Notes under the pieces: model-generated
The model's database searches: none
Seen by the model: the letters and a program-made list of their open reading frames with translations, nothing else
Told to the model about the DNA's origin: nothing
Shown: positions 44,287-55,240 of the stretch, in pieces
Position numbering within the stretch: position 1 is the first letter of the stretch
Layout of the letters: each line of letters begins with the position of its first letter
Source of the DNA: Chamaecyparis obtusa
Taxonomy: Eukaryota; Streptophyta; Pinopsida; Cupressales; Cupressaceae
Direction: 5' to 3'
Assembly: GCA_027943335.1 (NCBI GenBank)
Contig: BSBK01007022.1
Coordinates: 403,770 to 467,769 of the forward strand
Length of the DNA stretch: 64,000 bases
Made by a program: the position numbers and the translations under genes

Positions 44287-45039
44287 CTACCTACTAAAAT
44301 TGTTGTTGAACTGAGGCCTCTCATTGGTAGGAGCACTGATGTTTCTATTTGTAGGTGCCTTCAAATCCTTCAATGCATTAAGCACCTTATCCAACTTATC
44401 TTCTTCTTTCCTCCTAGATCCAACACTCTTATCATTTTCTTTTTTATACTTCTTATCCCCAAACAACTTTGGGTCATCTCTCTTTCCACCCAACTTTTCT
44501 GATATTTTCATGTTGTTCTCAATATTGACAGCAATCCTAAAAGAATCCCTAAGAGTTCTTGGTTCTTTATCCCTCAATAAATATCCCATCTTCCCATCAA
44601 ATGCATTGAAGTATGTAGTCAGACAGACATTGTCATCCAACCGCATGACTTGGAACAACTTGTGCATACCCTTTTGAAATCTCATGTTGAATTCAGTTGC
44701 AGACTCATTCTAATTTTTCCTTATGGTATTGAATTCATTCAACATGAAGCTAGCATTAGGCCTATCACCATACTGCTCTTTGAAACATTTCTCAAAAGAG
44801 TCCCAAGTATCAATACACTTATCAGGAAGCCTCTTAAACCAATCTCTAGCATCCTCCATTAGAGATTGAACAAATAGCTTCATGACAACATCCTCATGCT
44901 CTACCTCATAATCATTAAGCATATCAACAAATAACCTAAGATGCTCTTCACAACTAATAGCATTATTACCAACAAAATTAGGTACCTTAATCTCTAATAT
45001 CATTCGGAAAAGCATTTGGATAGCCAAGAATTCCATCAA
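44287..45039 (-). pseudogene. Gag core of LTR-RT2
   Basis: 45039-44710 and 44685-44287 are one frame separated by a stop. The first has the retrotransposon gag pattern: KVPNFVGNNAISCEEHLRLF, then DARDWFKRLPDKCIDTW and FEKCFKEQYG. The second continues with DDNVCLTTYFNAF and a Lys-rich, Asn-rich tail. This is the capsid-forming region. Confidence 0.83.
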
Positions 45040-45133
45040 AAATTATTTGCCTATAGCCTTCTAATTGCATAGGTCTTCTTTGAAAGCTCGAACTAGTGTT
45101 AACCCGAGGATCAACATTAGCATCTACATTTAT

Positions 45134-46274
45134 CTATGGATTTGACTGCTGCCTAGGATCTGCACCTATCCTAGCAGATGAAGAAGGAAAAGAACTAGTA
45201 GCATTACTAAGTGGAATAGCAGTAGTCATGGATGGCATACCTAGTTTAGTAGTAGATGGGCCAAGAGCATTAGCTAAAGAAGCCCGTAAAAATTGGATCT
45301 TCCTTTTCTTTTCTACAATGGCAGTGTTGACCTTAGCTCTCTCTAGTTCTCTTGCAAGGTCCTCATCTTCTTTTCTCCTTCTCTCCATTTTAGTGTCCTT
45401 ATTTGAATCAGGTGGTGGGATCCCTAGTATTGTCACTAGTTTGTTTGCTTGGTCACCCACCATCTTCTGCTTTCCTTTCTCATTAATGATAACAGTAGGT
45501 CTAGTGATCCTATGCCCATCTTTATCTTTAGGCAAAGGGACATAGCTTTGCACTTGTCTAATCACAGGGCCCTCATTATCAAATTCATGATCCTATAGTA
45601 AGCGCTCTTGCTCACTCCTCAAGGCATCAAGATCACCAAACACATCATGCTGCAGAGTTCTAGGAGCAGAAGCAAGCATCTTGTTTCTCTCCTTCATTTC
45701 ATTTATTTTTCTCAAAAGAGACTGCCTCTCTATCAAAGCATTTACCTTTTCAGCCTCTCTCTCCTCCTGTAATCCTTTATGTATGGCATCCTACTCTGCC
45801 AACTACAACCTCAGTGCATCCAAGTCATCAAGATCAACCATAATGTCATCAAAACTAGATGAAACATCCATATCAGGAAGATTTTGATATGGGAAATAAA
45901 CTTGCCTATGTCTCATGGGTTCCCTTCTGAAATGATCTTCTTCAAAATCTAGGTCAACTTCTAAACCCACATCTATTTTCTTCATTTTGACCTATAGGCA
46001 ACGGACCTTTGTCTTGAAATGCAGCCTCAAGGGTATCATAAAATCTCTCTTCAAAGTGACCACCTTCTGATCTAGAAACTCTATTTTGTGAACCATCCTC
46101 ACTTGAGGATACATGTGGTCTTTTGGCTCTAGTGTTTCTCTGTTCTCTCATGAGAGCACTGGTAGACTCACCATTCCTTCTAATCCAACTCTTGTTTCCC
46201 TGTCTAGGTAATTTCTCCAGAGTGACCTTTAGATTCTTTCTAACATATGACCTAGTATTTCTTCTCTTATCCAT
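45134..46274 (-). pseudogene. N-terminal gag of LTR-RT2, frameshifted
   Basis: ATG 46274 (MDKRRNTRSYVRKNL) opens a basic stretch to about 45954, then the frame changes (45985-45803 and 45565-45134), and again before the gag core. The region contains a charged coiled-coil-like part (KMERRRKEDEDLARELERAK). Two indels are needed to join the three frames. Confidence 0.62.
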
Positions 46275-46390
46275 GCTTCTTCAATATGTTGCACTGGTTC
46301 AAACCTCTAAGTCGCCACCCACCTAGATGGAAAATTTTTGAAAACACATAGGAAAACAAGAACACACTTATACCTTTCTCTTTAGATTCT

Positions 46391-46407
46391 CCCTAGCAGA
46401 GTCACAA
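46391..46407 (-). promoter_or_regulatory. Probable degenerate primer binding site of LTR-RT2
   Basis: On the element strand, three bases after the LTR: TTGTGACTCTGCTAGGG. The common Tat primer site complementary to a tRNA-Arg reads, from memory, TGGCGACTCTGCTGGG; differences are of the C-T and G-A type plus the first bases. Confidence 0.5.
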
Positions 46408-46410
46408 TTT

Positions 46411-48751
46411 TGTTGGTTGTGGATTATTCCCTTTGATCTTCAACTTGCAAATTTACACTTTGATGGATAATTTAAATAAAACTCTGACTCTATCACCACT
46501 CCAAAGTCCACAAGGAAGAGGGCCAACTGACAAGGATCAAAGGATCCTTCTACTCTTTGAGCTTCAATGCTCAGGTGGGTGTACCCTTGACTCACTTCTC
46601 TAAAGGAGTCTAAAACAATATTCCACTATATCTCATATAAGATTGCTAAAGATTTATCAAATAATGTTTGTGTTTGTAGTTGTTAACCATGCATACCTCA
46701 AGAGGAAGGACTAGTGCCTTATCCTAGAGCTCAAAGTCACCTAACTGTATACCTCAACTGAATACCTCAAATCCAACACAATGGAATCTGAGGTAAGTGC
46801 TTTGCCTATTACCCCTTTCCCTCAAGCACAAGGACATCAAATTCTACACCTGACTGCAAACTCACTAAACTCACCTAGAAGACTTTAATCCTAACTTTGT
46901 TAGGAACTCAAAGATAAATTCAAAATACTCTTTGTTTACCATATGTTAGCACACTTTGTGAAACTAACATATATGAGCTCAGAGACAAGCAAGAAGACAT
47001 ACACAAGATACAAGATTGGGATTCAAAATATTCTCATTAACACAATCAAAATCAACATACAATCAAAATGATACCAAGATTAGAAAAGTCACAAAATCAA
47101 ACTTCTATCAATATATTATATTCAAAAACTAGGGACCAAAAGCAACAATGTTTTGGAACCCCTGCAAAACCAATGCTACGGATGACTAGGGTTAGGGTTT
47201 CAACCACCCAACCTGCTGGAAATAGTCTAAAAAGTTATTACATGGGCAAGAAACACAATCAATCAAGAAAGAGGAAATCTTGAACTGATCCACAATCATG
47301 AAATTCTTCTCTGCAAGTACAGGGGATCATAAAACTAGGCTCAAAAGGACACCCTGCAACAAGCCTTGAGCACACAACCACCATGGTACAAGCTCTGCAA
47401 ACAATCCAACCACACCATGGACCACATCGCAAATAGAAAACCAGTCACTTCTCACCGAACAGGGTCAATTCTGTAATGAATTCCATAAATTTGGTACTTT
47501 CTAGTCGCTGGAAGCCCTAAAAAATTTAAATTTGAATCACAACGGCTAAATCCTTGGCACTTGCAGACAATGATGGCCCACATTCAAAATTTATCATCTC
47601 GCCAGCTCGGACCAACCAAAAACTACCATGACACCATCTGCCACCGAGCCCATCAAACAGCCACAAATGGCCCCCAGCACATGTGGCACCCTGTCACATG
47701 ATCGCATAGCCCAGAAATGGGCTATGTGAACATGTGACAACCTGTGAACATAACTGCTAGTGCAACCATCACCGCAAGGGGTTGATAGAAAATGTCAGTC
47801 GCATGATCGCATAGCCTTGCAAAAGGCTATGCAAACATGCGACTAACCGCCACCGCAGATCAGCACTGCTACCTGCCATTAAGTTGCAGTCCCACCAAGT
47901 AATTCCACCTCAACAACCATCGACCAATAAGAAACCTACAACTACAAGCATGTGTGTCACACCGGACCCACTGAGCACAACAGGCAACCTGGCAAAATGG
48001 AATAAAATCTGACGGATGGTGCATGATCGCAAAGGCTTAGAATATTCCTTGTGATCATACGCCAGCTGTTAGATTAAAAGCTTTTAATGCCATCCCTTTG
48101 ACATAAACCAACTCATCAACATGTGGATGAAAGAAAACCTGCCAACTCAGAACAGTGTGGCACATAAGAACTACCTGGCAAATAGGACCCACTGATGAAC
48201 TGCCGCCTGACAAAAAGTAACATCAATGGCCAGCATAAGATCTCATGGCTCTAAAAAATCCCATGCGAACTTATGCCAACCATCAATCCTCTGACACTAT
48301 TAGGTCCTACTGAGCCCTCAAAAATTTAGGTCCCACTGACACACGCACAATCACTAACCCATGGACCAATCAGAAAATGTTGACAAGGTACATGGTAGGT
48401 GGGCCCCCTGATAACTCTGCAAGATAAAGCTGAGAACCTTAGGAGATATTAAATTTTGCAAGGCACCCGAACTTAGGAAATATTAAAGTGGCCAGGGAGC
48501 CAAGACTTAGGAAAAGAATTAAAAGGGAACCGCCAAGACATAAAAGACCTAACTGCAAACTTGGTAAAAGGAACTTGTTTAAAAGGCACATGCAGATTAG
48601 ATGTTTTTAAGTGACCTAATAAAGTAACATGTGAATAGAACAAGGCTAGGGCACACTTGAATTTTGAAACCTAACGGCTAGATTTTGAAAAATCATTCAA
48701 GAGAGCAAGGGAAAAGACCAGGAGCCATGAAATTTTTTACACATGCTAACA
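46411..48751 (-). repeat. 5' LTR of LTR-RT2
   Basis: 2,341 bp, starting TGTTGGTTGTGG and ending CATGCTAACA, direct repeat of 36630-39021 with many substitutions. It has a small extra segment near 48315-48340 (GAGCCCTCAAAAATTTAGG) absent from the left copy. Confidence 0.95.
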
Positions 48752-48756
48752 TACAC
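48752..48756. repeat. Target site duplication of LTR-RT2, right copy (TACAC)
   Basis: Same word as 36625-36629. Removing the element restores CATCTACACCATTGGCTCT, which matches the satellite consensus (CATCTACTCCATCAGCTCT). Confidence 0.93.
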
Positions 48757-51700
48757 CATTGGCTCTAATTGGCTAGGTAAATGCCAGTGAGAACCCCGCT
48801 TCACCCACAGAGTCACCGGAATGCTCATGACCACACTCGACCCAAGTGACCCTAAGTGCACTAAGCACGTTTGGGTAGTGATCTTCCAGGGCTTGTATCT
48901 TGGACCTCGTGAGAGGTATTGACAAGCCATCAAGTGCTACAAGACCATTTTTTTGAGGTCTATAATAACCTCTCTCAATTTTGGGCGATTTGAATTTGTT
49001 GACATTTGGCAAGACAATCTCAGTGGATGCCAAAACTTGCAGTGAGGGTCAGTTGAAAGCGGCTCAGCAACATATCTTTCAAACCATCCAACATTGCATT
49101 GAACCATCTACTCCATCAACTTTGATTGCCTAGGTAAATACCAATGGCAACCCTGTTCGACCCACAGAGTCATCGGAACGCTCGCGACCATACTCGACCC
49201 AAGTGACCCCAAGGTGCACTAAGCATGATTGGGCAGCAATCTTCCAGGGCTCATATCTCAGACCTTGTGAGAGGTATCAACAAGTTTTCAGGTGCTACAG
49301 GATCATGTTTCCAAGGTCTACCATAACTTCTCTCAGTTTTGGGCAATTCAACTTTGTTTTCATTTGGCAAGATGATCTCAGTCAATGCCAAAACTTGCAG
49401 TGAGGGCTAGTTGAAAGCAGCTCAACAGCGTATCTTTCAAACCGTATGACATTGCATTGAATCATCTACTCCATTGGCTCTGGTTGGCTGGGTAAACACT
49501 AGTGAAAATCCTATTCTATCCATAGAGTCACCAGAATGCTCGCGACCACGCTCGACCCAAGTGATCCCAAGGTGCACTAAGCACGATAGGGCAGAGATCT
49601 TATGGGGCTTGTATCTTGGACCTCATGAAACATATCAACAAGTATTTAGGTGCTATAGGATCATGTTTTTGAGGTCTACAATAACCTCTACTAGTTTTGG
49701 GTGATTTGACTTTGTTTTCATTTGGCAAGATTATCTCAATTGATGCCAAAACTTGCAGTGAGGGTCAGTTGAAAGCGGCTCAGCAGCGCATCTTTCAAAC
49801 TATCTGACATTGCATCAAACTATCTACTCCATCAACTTTGATTGGCTGGGTAAATGCCAGTGACAACCCCATTCCACCCACGGAGTCACCGGAACGCTCG
49901 CAACCTCGCTCGACCCAAGTGACCCTAAGGTGCACTAAGCATGATTGGGCAGTGATCTGTCAGGGCTTGTATCTCAAACCTCGTGGGAGGTGTCAATAAG
50001 CTATTAGGTGCTACAGAATTATGTTTTTGAGGACTACAATAACCTCTTTCAGTCTTGGGTGATTTGACTTCATTTGCATTTGGCAAGATGATCTCTATCG
50101 ATGCTAAAATTTGCAGTGAGGGTCAGTTGAAAGTGGCTCAACAGTGTATTTTTCAAACCATCTGACATTGCATCGAACCATCTAATCCATCAGCTCTGAT
50201 TGGCTAGGTAAATGCCAGTGATAACCCCATTACACCCACGGAGTCACCAAAACCCTCGCGACCATGCTCGACCCAAGTGACCCCAAGGTGCACTATGTAC
50301 AATTGGGCAGCGATCTTCTAGGGCTCATATCTTGGACCTCATGAGAGGTATCAACAAGCCATCAAGTGCTATGAGATCATGTTTCTGAGGTCTACAACAA
50401 CCTCTCTCAGTTTTTGGTGATTTGACTTTGTTTACATTTGGCAAGACGATCTCAGTTGATACAAAAACTTGCAGTGAGGGTCAGTTGAAAGCAGCTCAGC
50501 AGCATATCTTTCAAACCATCTAACATTGCATCAAATCGTCTACTCCATCAGCTTTGGTTGGCTGAGTAAATTCCACTATTAACCCGATTCCACCCACAGA
50601 GTCACCGGAAAGCTTGCGACTACGCTCGACCCAAGTGACCCCAAGGTGCACTAAGCATGATTGGGTAGCAATCTTCAAGGGCTTGTATCTCAGAACTCGT
50701 GAGAGGTATTGACAAACCATCAAGTGCTATGGGATCATGTTTCCAAGGTCTAAAATAACCTCTCTTGGTTTTGGGTGATTCGACTTCGTTTGCATTTGGC
50801 AAGATGATCTAAGTTGATGTCAAAACTTGTAGTGAGGGTCACTTGAAAGTGGCTCAGCAACATATCTTTCAAACCATCTGACACTTCATAGAACTATCTA
50901 CTCCATCAGCTCCAATTGGCTAAGTAAATTATAGTGACAACCCTATTCTACCCATGGAGTCACCGGAACACTCGCAACCACTCTCGACCCAAGTGACCCC
51001 AAGGTACACTAAGCACGATTGGGTAGTGATCTTCTGGGGCTTGTATCTTGGACCTTGTGAAAGGTATCAATAGGTCATCAAGTGCTACGAGATCTTGTTT
51101 CCAAGGTCTACAATAACCTCTCTCATTTTTTTCATGATTTGACTTCATTTGCATTTGGCAAGATGATCTCAGTCGATGCCAAAACTTACAATGAGGGTCA
51201 GTTGAAAGAGGCTCAAAAGCGTATCTTTCAAACCATCTGATATTGCATCAAATCATCTACTCCATTAGCTCTGGTTGGCTAGGTAAATGCTAGTGACAAC
51301 CCTATTTCTCCCACAAAGTCACCAGAATGCTCACGACCACGCTCGACCCAAGTGACCCCATGGTGCACTAAGCATGAGTGGACAGTGATCTTCATGGGCT
51401 CATATCTCAAACCTCATGAGAGGTATCAAAAATCCATTAGGTTCTATGAGATCTTGTTTCTAAGGTCTATAATAACCTCTCTCAGTTTTGGGCGATTCAA
51501 CTTCATTTTCATTTGGCAAGACAATCTCAGTCGATGCCAAAACTTGCAGTGAGGGTCAATTGAAAGCGACTAAGCAGCATATCTTTCCAACCATCTGACA
51601 TTGCATCAAATTATCTACTCCATTAGCTCTAATTGGCTAGGTAAATACCATTGACAACCCCATTCTACCCATGGAGTCACTGGAATGCTCGCGACCACAC

Positions 51701-54533
51701 TCGACCCAAGTGACCCCAAGGTGCACTAAGCACAATTGGGTAGTGATCTTCTAGGGCTTGTATCTTGGACCTCACAAGAGGTATTGACAAGCCATTAGGT
51801 GTTACAGAATCATGTTTCCCAAGTCTACAATAACCTCTTTTAGTTTTGGGTGATTTGACTTCATTTGCATTTGGCAAGATGATCTCAGTCGATGCAAAAA
51901 CTTGTAGTGAGGGTCAGTAGAAAGCGGCTCAATAGCGTATCTTTCAAATCATCTAACATTGTATCAAACCATCTACTCCATCAGTTCCAATTCAGTGGGT
52001 AAACTCCAGTGACAACCTCATTCCAGCCACGAAGTCACCAGAATGCTTGCGACCACACTTGACCCAAGTGACCCCAAGGTGCACTAAGCATGATTGGGTA
52101 GTGATCTTCCGGGGCTCATATCTCAAACCTCATGAGAGGTATTGACAAGCTGTTAGGTTCTATGAGATTGTGTTTTCGATGTCTATAATAACCTCTCTTA
52201 GTTTTGGGTGATTTGACTTCATTTGCATTTGGCAAGATGATCTCAATGGATGCCAAAACTTGCAGTGAGGGTCAGTTAAAAGTGGCTCAACAGCGTATCT
52301 TCCAAACCATCTAACATTACATTGAACCATCTACTCCATCAACTCTAGTTGGCTAGGTAAATGCTAGTGACAACCCCATTCTACACACGGAGTCACCGAA
52401 ATGCTCACGACCACGCTCGACCCAAGTGACCCCAAGGTGCACTACGCATAATTGGGAAATGATCTTCTAGGGCTTGTATCTCAGACCTCATGAGAGGTAT
52501 CAACAATTTGTTAGGTGCTATGGGATTGTGTTTCTAAGTTCTACAATAACCTCTCTTGGTTTTGGGCAATTCAACTTCATTTGTATTTGGCAAGATGATC
52601 TCAGTCGATGCCAAAACTTGTAGTGAGGGTCAGTTGAAAGCGGCTTAGTAGTGTATCTTTCAAACCATCTGACATTGCATTGAACCATCTACTCCATCAG
52701 CTTTGATTGGTTGGGTAAATGCTAGTGAGAACCCCGTTCCACCCATGGAGTCACCGGAACTCTTGTGACCATGCTCGACCCAAGTGACCCCAAGGTGCAC
52801 TAAGCATGATTGGGCAGCAATCTTTCAGGGCTCATATCTCGAACCTCATGAGAGGTATCAAAAAAATTTTAGGTGCTATGGGATTATGTTTCCAAGTTCT
52901 ACAATAACCTCTCTTAGTTTTGGGTGATTCGACTTCGTTTGCATTTGGCAAGACAATCTCAGTTGATGCCAAAACTTGCAATGAGGGTCAGTTGAAAGCG
53001 GCTCAGCAGTGTATCTTTCAAACCATTTGACATTGCATCAAACCATCTACTCCATTAGCTCTGATTGGCTAGGCAAACACCAATGACAACCCTATTCTTC
53101 CCATAGAGTCACCGGAACGCACGCGACCACGCTCGACCCAAGTGACCCCAAGGTGCACTAAGCATGATTGGGCAGCAATATTCCAGGGCTTGTATCTTAG
53201 ACCTCATGAGAGGTATCAACAATCCATTACGTGATATAGGATTGTGTTTCTAAGGTCTACATAACCTCTCTCAGTTTTGTGCGATTCGACTTCATTTGCA
53301 TTTGGCAAGACAATCTCAGTCGATGCCAAAACTTGCAGTGAGGGTCAGTTGAAAGTGGCTCAACAGCATATCTTTCAAACCATCTAACATTGCATCAAAC
53401 CATCTACTCCATTGGCTTTGGTTGGCTAGGTAAATGCAAGTGACAACCCCATTCCACCCATGAAGTCATCGAAACGCTCGCGACCACGCTCGACCCAAGT
53501 GACCCCGTGGTGTACTAAGCATGATTGGGCAGTGATCTTCTGGGGCTCATATCTCAGACCTCGTGAGAGGTATCAACAAGTTGTTAGGTGCTACAAGATC
53601 ATGTTTCTAAGGTCTACAATAACCTCTCTTGGTTTTGGGTGATTCGACTTCATTTGCATTTGGCAAGACGATCTCAGTCGATGCCAAAACTTGCAATGAG
53701 GGTCAGTTGAAACAGGCTCTACAACGTATGTTTCAAACCATCCAACATTGCATCAAACCATCTTCTCCATAGGCTCCAGTTGGCTAGGTAAACACCACTG
53801 ACAACCCCATTCTACCCATGAAGTCACTGGAATGCTCGCGACCACGCTCGACCCAAGTGACCCCAAGGTTCACTAAGCATGAGTGGGCAACAATCTTCTG
53901 AGGATCGTATCTTGAACCTCATAAGAGGTATTAACAAGACATTAGATGCTATAGAATCATGTTTCCAAGGTATACAATAACCTCTCTTGGTGTTGGGAAA
54001 TTTGACTTCATTTGCTTTTGGCAAGATGATGTCAGTCGATGCCAAAACTTGTAATGAGGGTCAATTAAAAGTAGCTCAGCAGTGTATGTTTCAAACCATC
54101 TAACATTCCATCGAACCATCTTCTCCATAGGCTCTGAGCTCGCGACCATGCTCAACCCAAGTGACCCCAAGGTGCACTAAGCATGATTGGGCAGTGATCT
54201 TTTGGGGCTAGTATCTCAAACCTCGTAAGAGGTATCGACAAGTTGTTAGATGCTACAGGATCATGTTTCTGAGGTCTATAATAACCTCTCTCAATTTTGG
54301 GTGACTTGACTTCATTTTCATTTGGCAAGATGATCTTAGTTGATGCCAAAAATTGTAGTGAGGGTCAGTTGAAAGCAGCTCAGCAATGTATCTTTCAAAC
54401 CATCTGACATTACATCAAACCGTCTTCTCCATAAACTTCAATTGGTTGGGTAAACACCAATGAAAACCCCGTTCCACCCACAGAGTCACTGGAACGCTCA
54501 TGACCAAGCTCGACCCAAGTGACCTAATAGCAC
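48757..54533. repeat. 358-bp satellite, right part, 17 copies
   Basis: The anchor CCCAAGTGAC recurs at 48841, 49198, 49556, 49914, 50272, 50630, 50988, 51347, 51705, 52063, 52421, 52779, 53137, 53494, 53852, 54156 and 54514: a step of 357-359 bp with one shortened copy (304 bp). With the left part there are 18 copies. Monomers differ mostly by C-T and G-A changes. A frame of about 70 codons beginning near MASTEIILPNANEV recurs on the minus strand in several monomers (for example 48773-49033, 51677-51877, 53824-54045); I see no sign that it is a gene. Confidence 0.95.
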
Positions 54534-55056
54534 AAGTGCTACATTTCTTTGTGCATTTAGTAAACCCCAATATGATGAGTTATCTACACAGTGAGCATAT
54601 ACATAGTATTGAAACAATGTAGTACTAAGTGGCTCAAGTGATTATTATAATGATATGAAACATAAGAACATAGAAAATCTATAGAAACTAAACCTCAAAC
54701 ATAATAAGCTCCATGAATAGGGTATTCCAGAGTAAAGAAAAACAAATGTAAATTCAACAAGATATAATTTAAATCATAATGATAATCATAGTCAAGATAT
54801 AACTTCACCATTCAATTCCATTAACATGGATAATAAATATGTATACAAAAGATGATGCAAATATAACATAAAAATGAACATGTTCTATATATAGAAAGTA
54901 TCAAATGTATCAAAAGTATCTCCATATACAAATATGCCACATGCCATTTCAAAATGTCTACAAAATCAATGTTTCAAGGTGTACAATGTGTCATATATGC
55001 CATCTCAAAATGTGCCAAGTGACATCTCTAAATGACCATAAAACTAAAACTACATC
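54534..55056. other. Spacer between the 358-bp satellite and the 7-exon gene
   Basis: AT-rich with no supported coding region; presumably 3' flank of the minus-strand gene. Contains the second copy of the 35-bp phrase (54676-54710). Confidence 0.5.
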
Positions 55057-55174
55057 CTATGTCGTAGGGGGATCATCAAAATATAGCCTCTTTGAAGAAG
55101 TGTTAGGCTTTGATAGATCCTACAACAAAAATGAGTTCAAACCCAAGTTAGATTACTTACATTATATGATTTGT

Positions 55175-55240
<66 letters not shown>

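Larger units (their letters stand above)
36630..48751 (-). mobile_element. LTR-RT2: Ty3/gypsy Tat-type retrotransposon nested in the 358-bp satellite
   Basis: 12,122 bp with a TACAC duplication. The coding genes run on the minus strand: gag with a zinc knuckle, protease, then an archaeal-type RNase H placed before the reverse transcriptase, an eroded gypsy RNase H, and integrase. LTRs are 2,392 bp (left) and 2,341 bp (right) and differ by many substitutions and several indels, so it is older than LTR-RT1. A Met-type primer site is absent; the primer site candidate resembles tRNA-Arg. I could not find a clear polypurine tract at 39022. At least three frameshifts and a number of stops break the genes. 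Confidence 0.92.

Noticed and set aside
36630..48751. Reading LTR-RT2 in plus orientation because of the primer-like word at 39022 and a TATTTAAAAG in the LTR
   Set aside because: Gag, protease, RT and integrase all run on the minus strand in the proper order; the plus-strand signals are weak.
48773..54349. Recurrent frames on the minus strand starting near MASTEIILPNANEV, and plus-strand frames with STQVTPRCTKHDW
   Set aside because: Both come from single monomers of the 358-bp satellite and are broken in most copies.
23587..54533. Satellites as a centromere
   Set aside because: Arrays of 7 and 6 kb inside a transposon-like segment are too short and lack supporting context for such a claim.
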